A DNA stretch of 64,000 nt from Galactobacter sp052108535 (GCA_052108535.1 JBQDZM010000009.1:1-64000), one strand, 5' to 3'; shown: positions 33,202 to 41,778, numbered from the stretch's first letter. Made by a program: numbers and translations. Notes: a model not told the origin generated them from the letters alone.

Positions 33202-34620
33202 TCAGAGCGCGGCGTCGTCCAGGTGCCGCGTCTCCAGGGACAGCAGCGCGTTCTCCACGACCTCGGCCAGGGCCGGATGAATCCAGTACGGGGTCCGGGC
33301 CAGGGCGTAGGCGTCCTGGTCAAACACCATCGCCTGGACCAGGGGCTGGATCAGGATGGAGGCTTGCTCACCCATCAGGTGCGCCCCGAGGATCTTGCCC
33401 GTTGACCGGTGGGCGATGATCTTCACGAAGCCCTCTTGGTCCTCCAAGGCCCACCCGTAGGCGGTGGAACCGTAGTCCTGAATCGCCACGGCGATGTCGT
33501 CTGGGTTCTCTGCCTGCGCGCGTGCCTCGTGCTCGGTCAGGCCCACGGTGGCGACCTGCGGCCTGGCGAACACGGCGGCAGGCACCGCGCGGTGGTCGGT
33601 GGCGCGAAGGTTGGCCGGGCGTTCCAGGTTGTGGGCCACCACGCGAGCCTCACGATTGGCCACATGTTTGAGCTGGTAGGGGTTGCTGATGTCGCCCAAC
33701 GCGAACACGCCCTCCACGGGAGTCCCTGCGGAGAGCACACGTTGGTAGTCGTCCACGGCCACCCGACAGTCCTCGGTGAGGTCGAATCCGACAGCTGCCG
33801 CCCCCACACGGTCGGAGTTCGGGACCCTTCCGGTCGCCAACAGGACCACATCAGCTCCCAGCGCCAGGGTTTCGTCACCGCGGGTGAAGCGCGCTTCGAC
33901 GTCCGCATCTGCACCGGACCCTAAGCTGGTCAGCTCCCAACCGCGATGCAGTTCCCAGCGTTTCATCGCTGCCGCGGTGAAGCGTTCGGAGACGGTGGAG
34001 TCGCCGTGCCGCAGCAGCTGCTGTCCGCGGATCACCTGGATCACTTCTGACCCCAGGCCGGAGAAGATGCCGGCGAACTCGGCGGCGATGTAGCCACCTC
34101 CCACGATCACGATGCGCTTGGGCAGCCGGGGCAGCCGCATCACAGTGTCGGAGGTGTGCACACCGGGGGTGTCGACTCCTGGAACGTCCGGGAGCACGGC
34201 TCGGGATCCGGCGGCGATCACGATCTTGTCAGCCGTGAGCACTGTGCCGTTGCTGGTGGTGAGCTCACGCTGTCCGGTGAAATGCGCTTCTTCCTCGATG
34301 AGGTCAACGTTATCGAGTTCATCGGCTCGATAGCTACGCCCTCCCGCCGAGATCGCATCCACCCGACCGAAGATCCGGTCGCGGATACCCGGCCAGTCCA
34401 CGACGGTGCGTTGCAGGCTCACGCCTAGCTTTGAGGCCTCCTCCGGCGCCGCTCCGAACGTGGCGGGTAGGACGAACATCTTGGTGGGGATGCAGCCCTT
34501 GTTCAGGCAGGTGCCACCGAAGACCCCGGACTCCACGATGGCGACCTTCTTGTCGTCCCAGTACGGGGTGAGCAAGGTGTTGCCGGAGCCGGAGCCGATG
34601 ACGATCAGGTCGTAATGCAT
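33202..34620 (-). CDS. mtr: Mycothione reductase
   Basis: This 472-residue FAD-dependent pyridine nucleotide-disulfide oxidoreductase has GSGSGN at the FAD site and the redox pair Cys38/Cys43 in GGTCLNKGCIPTKM. The NADPH-binding fold is IVIVGGGYIAAEFAG, FAD closes at GVFALGDISNP, and the C-terminal catalytic dyad lies in PYWIHPALAEVVENAL (His-Pro). The overall pattern matches mycothione reductase rather than lipoamide dehydrogenase, consistent with an actinobacterial mycothiol system. ATG 34620 is preceded by a G-rich ribosome-like stretch; ATG 34629 is an alternative three codons earlier. Confidence 0.87.
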   Translation of the reverse strand: MHYDLIVIGSGSGNTLLTPYWDDKKVAIVESGVFGGTCLNKGCIPTKMFVLPATFGAAPEEASKLGVSLQRTVVDWPGIRDRIFGRVDAISAGGRSYRADELDNVDLIEEEAHFTGQRELTTSNGTVLTADKIVIAAGSRAVLPDVPGVDTPGVHTSDTVMRLPRLPKRIVIVGGGYIAAEFAGIFSGLGSEVIQVIRGQQLLRHGDSTVSERFTAAAMKRWELHRGWELTSLGSGADADVEARFTRGDETLALGADVVLLATGRVPNSDRVGAAAVGFDLTEDCRVAVDDYQRVLSAGTPVEGVFALGDISNPYQLKHVANREARVVAHNLERPANLRATDHRAVPAAVFARPQVATVGLTEHEARAQAENPDDIAVAIQDYGSTAYGWALEDQEGFVKIIAHRSTGKILGAHLMGEQASILIQPLVQAMVFDQDAYALARTPYWIHPALAEVVENALLSLETRHLDDAAL

Positions 34621-34696
34621 GCCCCCCATCCTGTCACGCGTTTCGCCCGCGAAACAGCAGTGCGTCGTCCCGCTCCACCTGCTTCCCTCTCACTCC

Positions 34697-34794
34697 CCTC
34701 CGTTAGACATTCAAGCGGTGTTCTGGACAGGTTTTTGTCCAACGGCCGTTGGACAAAAACCTGTCCAAAAGTGCGCTCAAATGTCTAACGGAGG
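34697..34794. repeat. 98-bp near-perfect inverted repeat with nested hairpins
   Basis: Two 49-base arms meet with no spacer at 34745/34746 and match at 43 of 49 positions. The inner 42 bases, centred on AACGGCCGTT, are exactly complementary. Each arm also folds on itself: GGACA-GGTTTT-TGTCC on the left and its mirror on the right. So the element can form either one long stem or a cruciform-like pair of hairpins. The outer ends are CCTCCGTTAGACATT and its complement AATGTCTAACGGAGG. It lies in the gap between the pyc 3' end and the mtr start. It could be a non-autonomous mobile element, a strong terminator or a protein-binding site. No transposase is present. Confidence 0.85.
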
Positions 34795-34802
34795 TAAACA
34801 AG

Positions 34803-34840
34803 AGTGCCCGACGGGTGGTGGGAACCACCCGTCGGGCACT
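34803..34840 (-). terminator. Terminator hairpin downstream of pyc
   Basis: A perfect 17-bp stem (AGTGCCCGACGGGTGGT with its complement) closes a four-base loop. On the minus strand it follows the pyc stop by about 105 bases, after the 25-bp repeats. Confidence 0.78.
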
Positions 34841-34844
34841 ACGG

Positions 34845-34949
34845 CACTACAGCTACGCACCGGGCATCGATCAGCAGCTACACACCAGGCCTAGATCAGC
34901 GGCACCCCACGGGGTACGGATCAGTAGCTACGCACGGGGTACGAATCAG
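34845..34949. repeat. Four 25-bp degenerate tandem repeats touching the pyc stop codon
   Basis: Units start at 34845, 34870, 34895 and 34920, exactly 25 bases apart. The common core is ATCAG-x-AGCTACGCACGGGGTACG. A fifth partial copy (ATCAG at 34945) contains the pyc stop codon TCA on this strand. Copies diverge by several bases, with the last the clearest and the first the weakest. There are no unique spacers, so this is not a CRISPR. It lies between pyc and its terminator and would be transcribed as the pyc 3' untranslated region. Confidence 0.75.
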
Positions 34950-37900
34950 CCGATCTCGAGGATCAGGTCCCCTCCCTGCACCTGCGCGGTTTGCGCCAAC
35001 GCCACCCGCTTGACGGTGCCGCCCACCGGCGTGGTGATCGCGGCCTCCATCTTCATGGCCTCGATGGTCGCGATGGTGGCTCCAGCCTCCACCTCATCAC
35101 CGACGGCGACCGTGACCGTGACGGCACCTGCGAAGGGGGCAGGCACGTGACCGGCTTGGTTGGGATCGGCCTTCTCCGCCGCGGCCACCGTGGACTCCAC
35201 GCTGCGGTCGCGGACCTGGATGGTGCGGCCCTGACCGTTGAGCGTGCACATCACGGTGCGCATACCCTTCTCATCCGGCTCCGAAATCGCCTGGATCTGT
35301 GCAAGCAAGCGCACGCCCTTGCCCAGGGAAATGACCGTCTCCCGGTTCAGCTCCGGGCCGTAGAGATAGTCGCGGGTGTGCAGCACAGACACGTCACCGA
35401 ACTGCTCACGCACGGCCTCGAAGTCCCGAGTGGGACCGGGGAAGAGCAAACGGTTGAGGGTGGCCCGCACCGTCTCCGGGTCCTGCGTGAGCGCCTCGGT
35501 GTCCGCGGCCTCCAGTTCCTCGACGCGCACCTTAATGTTGCGGCCTTCCAGGGCCTTGGAACGGAACGGCTCCGGCCAACCTCCGGGCGGGTCCCCCAGC
35601 TCTCCGGCCAGGAACCCAATCACGGAATCAGGGATGTCGTAGGCCTTCGGATCTGCCTCGAACGCATCCGGATCAACACCGGCGCCCACCAGGGCCAGTG
35701 CCAGGTCACCCACGACCTTGGAGGACGGAGTCACCTTCACCAGGCGGCCCAGAATCCGGTTGGCGGCCGCGTACATGTCCTCGATGGCCTCGAAACGCTC
35801 CCCGAGACCCAGAGCGATGGCCTGCTGCCGCAGGTTGGAAAGCTGACCTCCGGGAATCTCATGCTGGTACACACGTCCCGTTGGCCCCGGCAAACCGGAC
35901 TCGAAGGGCTTGTAGATCCCGCGCACGATCTCCCAGTACGGCTCAAGGTCGGCCGCGGCATCCAGGCTCAGCCCGGGGTCACGCTCGGTGTGAGCGGTGG
36001 CCGCGAGCAAGGCGGACATGGAGGGCTGGGAGGTGGTGCCCGCCATCGAGGCCGTGGCGACATCAACAGCATCGACGCCGGCGTCGATGGCAGCCATGAT
36101 GGTGGCCAACTGGCCGCCTGCCGTGTCGTGGGTATGCAGGTGCACGGGCAGGTCGAAGCGCTCCCGCAGTGCGGTGATGAGCTTCTTAGCAGCCGGGGGC
36201 CGCAACAGGCCGGCCATGTCCTTGATTGCCAGAATGTGTGCGCCGGCGTCCACGATCCGCTGGGCCAGCTCCAGGTAGTAATCCAACGTGTAGAGCGTCT
36301 CGTCCGGATCGGAGAGGTCGGCGGTGTAGCAGAGGGCGACCTCGGCCACGGCCGTACCGGTCTCCCGGACCGCGCGAATAGCCGGGGCCATCTGCTCCAC
36401 GTCGTTGAGGGCGTCGAAGATGCGGAAGATATCGATACCGGTACGGGCGGCCTCCTTGACGAAGGCCTCCGTCACAGCCTCAGGGTAGGGCGTGTAGCCC
36501 ACCGTGTTGCGGCCACGCAGCAGCATCTGCAACGGGATGTTCGGGATGGCCTTGCGGAGCAGCTCCAGACGCTTCCAGGGATCCTCACCGAGGAACCGCA
36601 GCGAGACGTCGTAGGTGGCACCACCCCAGACCTCCATGGAGAACAGCCCGGGCAGGTTGTAGGCCACGGCGGGGGCAGCTGCCAGCAGGTCCCGCGTACG
36701 CACACGCGTCGCCAGCAGCGACTGGTGTGCGTCACGGAAGGTCGTGTCGGTGACGCCGACGGCGGTCTGGGCGCGCAGTGCGGCAGCGAACCCCTCTGGG
36801 CCCAAGTCCTGCAGCACCTGGCGCCAGCCGTTAGCCGGGGCCTGCGGTAGCGGCAGGTCGAACGGGGACCGATCGGGCAGTTCACGCTTATCCCCGGGGA
36901 AACGCGGGAGCTTGTCCCGCGGGTCGATACCGGAGAGTCGCTCGCCGTGGGGCCGGTTGACGGCGACGTCTGCCAGGTAGGTCAGCGCCTTGGTACCGCG
37001 GTCCTGGCCCTGGCCGCCCTTGACCAGCTCCGGGTGGGAGTCGATGAAGTCGGTGGCGACGTCCCCGGAGAGGAACTGCTCGTTGGAGAGAACGTTGAGC
37101 AGGAACGGGATGTTCGTCGATACGCCGCGGATGCGGAACTCGGACAGGGCACGCCGGGCTCGGGCGATCGCGGTGTCGAAGTCCTTGCCGCGGCAGGTCA
37201 GCTTCACCAGCATGGAGTCGAAGTGCGGAGAGACCTCGGCACCGGTGTAGATGGTGCCGCCGTCCAGGCGTACCCCGGAGCCACCGGCGGAGCGGTAGGC
37301 GGTGATGGTGCCGACGTCGGGGCGGAATCCGTTGGCGGGATCCTCGGTGGTGATGCGGCACTGCAGTGCGGCGCCGCGCACCTGCAATTCGTCCTGCTTG
37401 ATGCCGAGGTCGGCCAGGGACTCGCCTGATGCGATCCGCATCTGCGACTGCACCAGATCGATGTCGGTGATTTCCTCCGTCACGGTGTGTTCCACCTGGA
37501 TACGGGGGTTCATCTCGATGAACACGTGCTGGCCGGCCCGCTCACCCACGGTGTCCACGAGGAACTCGACGGTTCCGGCGTTCACGTACCCGAGGGACTT
37601 CGCGAACTTCACCGCGTCCGCGTGGAGGGCTTCACGGATGGATTCGTCCAAATTCCAGGCCGGGGCCATCTCGATGACCTTCTGGTGGCGACGTTGCAGG
37701 GAGCAGTCGCGCTCAAAGAGGTGCACCACATCGCCCTGGGAGTCCGCGAGGATCTGCACCTCGATGTGACGCGGCCGCAGGACGGCCTGCTCCAGGAACA
37801 CGGTGGGGTCGCCGAAGGCCGTGTCAGCCTCACGCATGGCCGCCCCGAGCGCCTCCGGGAGGTCCGCACGGGTGTCGACGCGACGCATACCGCGGCCACC

Positions 37901-38389
37901 GCCGCCCGCCACGGCCTTCACGAAGATGGGGAACCCGATGGTGTCCGCCTGCTCGATCAGCCAGTCAACGTCCGCGCTGGGTTCGCAGGAGGCCAGCGTG
38001 GGGATGCCGGCCGCCTTGGCGGCCTTCAGCGCCGCGACCTTGTTCCCCGCCAGTTCCAGAACCTCCGGCGGCGGCCCCACGAAGGTGATGCCGTTGTCCC
38101 GCGCCGCTGCCGCCAGCTCCGGATTCTCGGAGAGGAAACCGTAACCGGGGTAGATGGCGTCGGCGCCAGACTCCTTGGCCACGCGGATGATCTCGGCCAC
38201 ATCCAGGTAGGAGCGGACGGGATGGCCCTCCTCGCCGATCCGATACGACTCGTCGGCCTTCTGCCTGTGAATGGACCCGCGATCCTCCCATGGGAACACC
38301 GCAACGGTCTTAGCGCCGAGTTCGACGCCGGCCCGGAAGGCCCGAATGGCGATCTCGCCACGGTTGGCCACCAACACCTTGGAAAACAC
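34946..38389 (-). CDS. pyc: Pyruvate carboxylase
   Basis: This 1147-residue biotin enzyme converts pyruvate, bicarbonate and ATP to oxaloacetate, refilling the TCA cycle. The N-terminal biotin carboxylase domain (VLVANRGEIAIRAFRA; KAVAGGGGRGMR; FIEMNPRIQVEHTVTEEITDID) is followed by the carboxyltransferase barrel (VTDTTFRDAHQSLLATRVRT; HTHDTAGGQLA). A C-terminal biotinyl domain has acceptor Lys1113 in EAMKMEA. All domains are complete and length is standard. Start is GTG 38389 with AGAGGA upstream. A structured leader lies just before it. Confidence 0.97.
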   Translation of the reverse strand: MFSKVLVANRGEIAIRAFRAGVELGAKTVAVFPWEDRGSIHRQKADESYRIGEEGHPVRSYLDVAEIIRVAKESGADAIYPGYGFLSENPELAAAARDNGITFVGPPPEVLELAGNKVAALKAAKAAGIPTLASCEPSADVDWLIEQADTIGFPIFVKAVAGGGGRGMRRVDTRADLPEALGAAMREADTAFGDPTVFLEQAVLRPRHIEVQILADSQGDVVHLFERDCSLQRRHQKVIEMAPAWNLDESIREALHADAVKFAKSLGYVNAGTVEFLVDTVGERAGQHVFIEMNPRIQVEHTVTEEITDIDLVQSQMRIASGESLADLGIKQDELQVRGAALQCRITTEDPANGFRPDVGTITAYRSAGGSGVRLDGGTIYTGAEVSPHFDSMLVKLTCRGKDFDTAIARARRALSEFRIRGVSTNIPFLLNVLSNEQFLSGDVATDFIDSHPELVKGGQGQDRGTKALTYLADVAVNRPHGERLSGIDPRDKLPRFPGDKRELPDRSPFDLPLPQAPANGWRQVLQDLGPEGFAAALRAQTAVGVTDTTFRDAHQSLLATRVRTRDLLAAAPAVAYNLPGLFSMEVWGGATYDVSLRFLGEDPWKRLELLRKAIPNIPLQMLLRGRNTVGYTPYPEAVTEAFVKEAARTGIDIFRIFDALNDVEQMAPAIRAVRETGTAVAEVALCYTADLSDPDETLYTLDYYLELAQRIVDAGAHILAIKDMAGLLRPPAAKKLITALRERFDLPVHLHTHDTAGGQLATIMAAIDAGVDAVDVATASMAGTTSQPSMSALLAATAHTERDPGLSLDAAADLEPYWEIVRGIYKPFESGLPGPTGRVYQHEIPGGQLSNLRQQAIALGLGERFEAIEDMYAAANRILGRLVKVTPSSKVVGDLALALVGAGVDPDAFEADPKAYDIPDSVIGFLAGELGDPPGGWPEPFRSKALEGRNIKVRVEELEAADTEALTQDPETVRATLNRLLFPGPTRDFEAVREQFGDVSVLHTRDYLYGPELNRETVISLGKGVRLLAQIQAISEPDEKGMRTVMCTLNGQGRTIQVRDRSVESTVAAAEKADPNQAGHVPAPFAGAVTVTVAVGDEVEAGATIATIEAMKMEAAITTPVGGTVKRVALAQTAQVQGGDLILEIG

Positions 38390-38688
38390 GTGTGATTCCT
38401 CTCGTCATCGGCCTGGCGCCGCTCGCCCACGGGTTCGGGCGACCGCGATGAGCCAGGCCGGTCGTTACACGTCCCCGGGTACCTCGGTGCGCTTCTTCGA
38501 CGCAGCACGTATCCACGGTGACTCCTGCCACGTTAGTGCCACTTGATGGAACCAGGAAAATCATGACGAACGCGGCTCGTCGCACGCCGCCACAGCAGTC
38601 CATGTCGGTATGATGATGGCCAGTGGGTCGAACGGGATCTCCTGATGAGACCCGACTCCCAAAGCACAGACACAGACGTGAAGGACGG
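38390..38688. promoter_or_regulatory. Divergent region between pyc and parA with a structured pyc leader
   Basis: There is no gene in these 299 bases. On the pyc side, CGGCCTGGC (38409-38417) pairs with GCCAGGCCG (38452-38460), and TCGCCC (38423-38428) pairs with GGGCGA (38437-38442) inside it. This makes a two-tier stem that ends about 20 bases before the pyc start codon. It may be a cis-acting leader, or simply part of the promoter. The parA side carries AAGGA before GTG 38689. Confidence 0.45.
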
Positions 38689-39504
38689 GTGAACTACGTG
38701 CAGGTCGTGAGCATCTCCTCCCTGAAGGGGGGCGTGGGCAAGACCTCGGTGACCCTCGGACTCGCCTCGGCAGCCATGAGTCAGGGCATCTCCACCCTGG
38801 TGGTGGACCTGGATCCTCACGCGGACGCCAGTACCGGCCTCGGCGCGAATCCGGCCGGCGCCACCCCCATCGGCGAGTTGCTGCGGCGCCCCCGCAAGCA
38901 GGCGATCGACGACGTCGTGACCGCCTCCTCCTGGACGGCACGTCAGCAGCGCCGCAACCCTGGGCAGGCCGCGCGCCTCGATGTGGCGCAGGGTTCCGCC
39001 CTGACCGGTTACTACGACCGCCCGGACCTGCGCGCCCGCGACCTCAAGCGGCTCTCCACGGTGCTCGCGTCCTCGCGAACCTACGAACTGGTCCTGGTCG
39101 ACTGCCCTCCTTCCCTGTCCGGCCTGACCCGGATGGCCTGGTCCGCCTCGCACGGCGTCCTCCTCGTGGCGGAACCCTCGCTGTTCTCCGTGGCGGGCAC
39201 CGAACGCTCCATGCGGGCACTCGAACTGTTCCGCGACGAGTTCTCCGTGCCGCTGGACACGGTGGGCGTGGTCGCCAACCGTTACCGGGAGAACTCCTCG
39301 GAGCACGCCTTCCGACTCTCGGAGCTGCGCACCATGTTCGGGGAGAAGCTACTCTCCCCCGTCATCAACGAGTTGCCGCAGTGGCAGCAGATCCAGGGCG
39401 CAGCCCACGCCGTGCATCATTGGCCCGGCAAGGACGCCGCCAAGGCGGCCAAGAGTTTCGAAGCACTGCTGGACTCGGTCCGCAAGGGCCTCTCCACCCG
39501 CTGA
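38689..39504 (+). CDS. parA: ParA-family partition ATPase
   Basis: This 271-residue ATPase has the deviant Walker A KGGVGKTSVT near the N-terminus, VVDLDPHADASTGLG (Walker A') and LVLVDCPPSLSGLTRMA (Walker B). No ParB gene follows. It is probably one of the accessory ParA proteins that position cell-pole, division or secretion machinery rather than the main chromosome-segregation ATPase. GTG 38689 precedes the conserved VVSISSLKGG; GTG 38698 is possible. It lies beside the MerR/FtsR/GarA group, as in related bacteria. Confidence 0.82.
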   Translation: MNYVQVVSISSLKGGVGKTSVTLGLASAAMSQGISTLVVDLDPHADASTGLGANPAGATPIGELLRRPRKQAIDDVVTASSWTARQQRRNPGQAARLDVAQGSALTGYYDRPDLRARDLKRLSTVLASSRTYELVLVDCPPSLSGLTRMAWSASHGVLLVAEPSLFSVAGTERSMRALELFRDEFSVPLDTVGVVANRYRENSSEHAFRLSELRTMFGEKLLSPVINELPQWQQIQGAAHAVHHWPGKDAAKAAKSFEALLDSVRKGLSTR

Positions 39505-39548
39505 GCCGCCGCGCCCCTAGCCCACGGCGTTGACCTACCGCGTCTCAT

Positions 39549-39570
39549 GCGTGGCGTGGCCACGCCACGC
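39549..39570. repeat. Perfect 22-bp palindrome
   Basis: GCGTGGCGTGG followed directly by its complement. It lies 45 bases after the parA stop and just before the long terminator stem. It may be part of the termination structure or a protein site. Confidence 0.5.
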
Positions 39571-39572
39571 AC

Positions 39573-39630
39573 AAGGCCCGACGTCGATACTCACCTTGAG
39601 AGATCAAGGCAAGTATCGACGTCGGGCCTT
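39573..39630. terminator. Two-tier terminator between parA and the MerR gene
   Basis: AAGGCCCGACGTCGATACT (39573-39591) pairs exactly with 39612-39630. Inside, CCTTG pairs with CAAGG, giving a second small stem. The genes on either side converge. Confidence 0.85.
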
Positions 39631-39661
39631 ATGTCTGTGACGACGCAGTGTCTGTGACGGC

Positions 39662-40270
39662 TCAGCTCGCGGAGCGAGCCGCCCGCCGTTTGGCGATTTC
39701 GTCCTCGGGGAAGCTGTGGCCTTCTTCTTCCGCGCGCTCGGCGGGAAGCTGGATGATGGAGGCCTCGACGTCACGCCAGACCTTGCCGATGGCGATGCCG
39801 AAGACGCCCTGGCCGCCCTGCACCAGGTCGATGACCTCTTCTTGGGAGGTGCACATGTACACGGATGCGCCGTCGCTCATGAGGGTGAGCTGAGCCAGGT
39901 CAGCCTGGCCCTGTTCGCGAAGGGTCCCCACGGCGGAGCGGATCTGCTGCAGTGAGACGCCGGTGTCGAGGAGGCGCTTGACCACCTGGAGGACCAGGAT
40001 GTCGCGGAAGCTGTAGAGGCGGGCGGAGCCGGATCCACGCGCTCCGCGCACGGTGGGAACCACGAGGCCGGTGCGCGCCCAGTAATCCAGCTGACGATAG
40101 GTGATGCCGGCGATCTTGCACGCGATGGGGCCGCGGTAGCCGGAGTCATCCTGCAGGTGCTGCATCTCGTCACCGAAGAGCATGCCCTGACTCCCGTCCG
40201 CAGGCGCGGCGGGCGTCGCAGCGCCGACGGTGTCGTCAACGCCGACCGGAGTCTCGTTGTCTTCTCTCAC
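39662..40270 (-). CDS. MerR-family regulator (Rv1830-like)
   Basis: This 202-residue protein has the MerR helix-turn-helix at about residues 60-130 (GITYRQLDYWARTGLVVPTVRGARGSG and RDILVLQVVKRLLDTGVSLQQIR, in part). A C-terminal domain follows with VYMCTSQEEVIDLVQGGQGVFGIAIG, typical of the Rv1830 type. GTG 40270 was chosen because AAGGAG lies eight bases before it. It is the last member of the garA-ftsR-DUF151-MerR group, separated by its own 260-base promoter. Related MerR proteins in this position link growth or division control to metabolism; the effector is unknown. Confidence 0.83.
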   Translation of the reverse strand: MREDNETPVGVDDTVGAATPAAPADGSQGMLFGDEMQHLQDDSGYRGPIACKIAGITYRQLDYWARTGLVVPTVRGARGSGSARLYSFRDILVLQVVKRLLDTGVSLQQIRSAVGTLREQGQADLAQLTLMSDGASVYMCTSQEEVIDLVQGGQGVFGIAIGKVWRDVEASIIQLPAERAEEEGHSFPEDEIAKRRAARSAS

Positions 40271-40453
40271 GCGTTCATCTCCTTGATCCGAGGGTACCCA
40301 AGTCGGCAAAGGGGGAAGGAGGCAGCCGGCGTGTGCCACGAGCTGCGCGCGGGTGCGAGTGCGTGCTGACGTGTTCATGCAGGTGCCCGGTTAGGTCTTG
40401 GGTATCCCTCGAAAGATGACGTTAGGCGCAGAGTGGGCCTCGGTCAAAGACCT

Positions 40454-40468
40454 TCAACCTGAGGTTGA
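40454..40468. promoter_or_regulatory. Candidate MerR operator
   Basis: TCAACCT-G-AGGTTGA is a perfect 7-bp inverted repeat about 185 bases upstream of the MerR start, inside the only sizeable gap of this group. MerR proteins commonly bind such palindromes in their own promoter. Two direct GTGACCT copies lie nearby at about 40484-40502. Confidence 0.5.
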
Positions 40469-40529
40469 GGCGTGTCGCTTCGACGTGACCTAATCGTGAC
40501 CTTTTCGGCGCCTGCAACGGCACACCGGG

Positions 40530-41027
40530 TCACTGGAAATCGGAGGGATCGATATCGTCCAGGAAGGCCCTGAACTCGGCCACCCGCTCCTCATCCTCCT
40601 CAGTCACCGACTCGGCATCGGGGACGAAGGCAACGGCGTCCACCACCTCCTTGGCGCAGAGCACCGGCACGCCGGCGGCCAGTGCCACCGCGATGGCGTC
40701 AGAGGCCCGGGCATCGACGGTTTTGCCCCCAGGCAGATCCACCCGCGCGTGGAAGACGGTGTCCTGCACCGAGACGATCCGCACGCGTTCCACGTGAGAC
40801 CCCAGTGCCGCCACCAGGGCCAACAAGAGATCGTGGGTCAGCGGCCTAGGCGTGTCCAGCCCCTGCGCATACCCAGCGATGACCGAGGCCTCAGGGGCGC
40901 CGATCCACAACGGAATCCGGCGCTGCGTCCCGGGCTCTTCCAGGAGCACCAAGGGCTGATTGGACGGAAGTTCCACCCGAACGCCCACCACGGACAGTTC
41001 AACGTAGTCGTTCTCGCTACCAGCCAT
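40530..41027 (-). CDS. DUF151 (bifunctional nuclease-like) protein
   Basis: This 165-residue protein has the DUF151 marks VELPSNQPLVLLEEPGTQRRIPLWIG, EASVIAGYAQG, RPLTHDLLLALVAALG and VDARASDAIAVALAAGVPVL, and ends with an acidic tail (VTEEDEERVAEFRAFLDDIDPSDF). Plant members have nuclease activity; the bacterial role is not settled. It starts on the base where ftsR ends (TGATG), so it is translated with the regulator. The same pair occurs in mycobacteria (Rv1828-Rv1829). Confidence 0.88.
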   Translation of the reverse strand: MAGSENDYVELSVVGVRVELPSNQPLVLLEEPGTQRRIPLWIGAPEASVIAGYAQGLDTPRPLTHDLLLALVAALGSHVERVRIVSVQDTVFHARVDLPGGKTVDARASDAIAVALAAGVPVLCAKEVVDAVAFVPDAESVTEEDEERVAEFRAFLDDIDPSDFQ

Positions 41028-41773
41028 CAGCGATCCAAGTGCGCGAGTCCACCGGAGAGCAGGCCAGCGTGCAAATGCAGGACGGCGTCGGCCAGGGTCT
41101 GGGCCTCGTCGGCCGTACGAGCGGCGGCCGCGGCGTCCTTGCGCCGCGCCAACGGGGCCACAGCGGACTCCACCATGCCGATCTCACGATCGGCAGCGGT
41201 CCTAAAGGCACGCAGGTGACGCGGCTCGAAACCCTTCTCCGCCAGCGTCAGGCAGGCCTCGACGATCTTCAGCGCCGACTCGTGGAAGTGGCCGTCTGCA
41301 TCCGCGGCCAAGAGGCGTTCGGAGCAGAGTCGTTGCAGGAACTCGGTGCTGGCGCCACTGCGACGTTCCAGTTCCGGCAGGTCCAGCTGCCCGCCGCGAT
41401 GCCCGATCTCCTCCGCACTGCGCGGATCCAGGCTGCGCGGTGCCACGACCTCACCGCCGGGCAGTGCTGGAGGCGTCTTCCCCTCATCCAGCGCGTCCAG
41501 GTACTCCTTGATGACCTTCAGAGGGAGGTACTGGTCTCGCTGCAATCCCAGGACAAAACGCAGTCGTTCCACGTCGACGTCCGAGTACTTGCGGTATCCG
41601 GCCGTGGTCCTGGCCGGAGTGACCAATCCCTTTTCCTCCAGGAAACGAATCTTGGAAGCGGTGATACCGGGGAACTGGTCCCGCAGTTGGGTCAGCACCT
41701 CGCCGATGTTCAGGTCGCCACGACGAGGCGAGGCTGCGCCGCCGAGCGTTGCTCTGGCCTTTGCGGTCACCAA
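41027..41773 (-). CDS. ftsR: FtsR-type MerR regulator (Rv1828 homologue)
   Basis: This 248-residue protein has an N-terminal MerR domain: LNIGEVLTQLRDQFPGITASKIRFLEEKGLV and TTAGYRKYSDVDVERLRFVLGLQRDQYLPLKVIKEYLD (in part). A C-terminal all-helical sensor region follows. In corynebacteria the homologue FtsR activates ftsZ. The gene follows garA by five to eight bases and overlaps DUF151. Start is TTG 41773 or GTG 41770; both lack a clear ribosome site, which fits translational coupling to garA. Confidence 0.87.
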   Translation of the reverse strand: MVTAKARATLGGAASPRRGDLNIGEVLTQLRDQFPGITASKIRFLEEKGLVTPARTTAGYRKYSDVDVERLRFVLGLQRDQYLPLKVIKEYLDALDEGKTPPALPGGEVVAPRSLDPRSAEEIGHRGGQLDLPELERRSGASTEFLQRLCSERLLAADADGHFHESALKIVEACLTLAEKGFEPRHLRAFRTAADREIGMVESAVAPLARRKDAAAAARTADEAQTLADAVLHLHAGLLSGGLAHLDR

Positions 41774-41778
41774 CCGGA

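Noticed and set aside
34697..34794. Complete insertion sequence
   Set aside because: The whole element is 98 bases with no transposase; at most it is a non-autonomous remnant.
34845..34949. Possible CRISPR array
   Set aside because: Units abut at a 25-base period with no unique spacers, and no cas genes are present.
34991..36850. Long open frame opposite pyc, plus similar long antisense frames over prfB (14084-15520), fadD (31819-33177) and the hydrolase (5819-7036)
   Set aside because: All are antisense shadows of clear enzymes, with no ribosome sites or recognisable motifs.
38689..39504. Main chromosome partition ParA
   Set aside because: There is no parB or parS cluster adjacent, and the neighbours are regulators; an accessory role is more likely.
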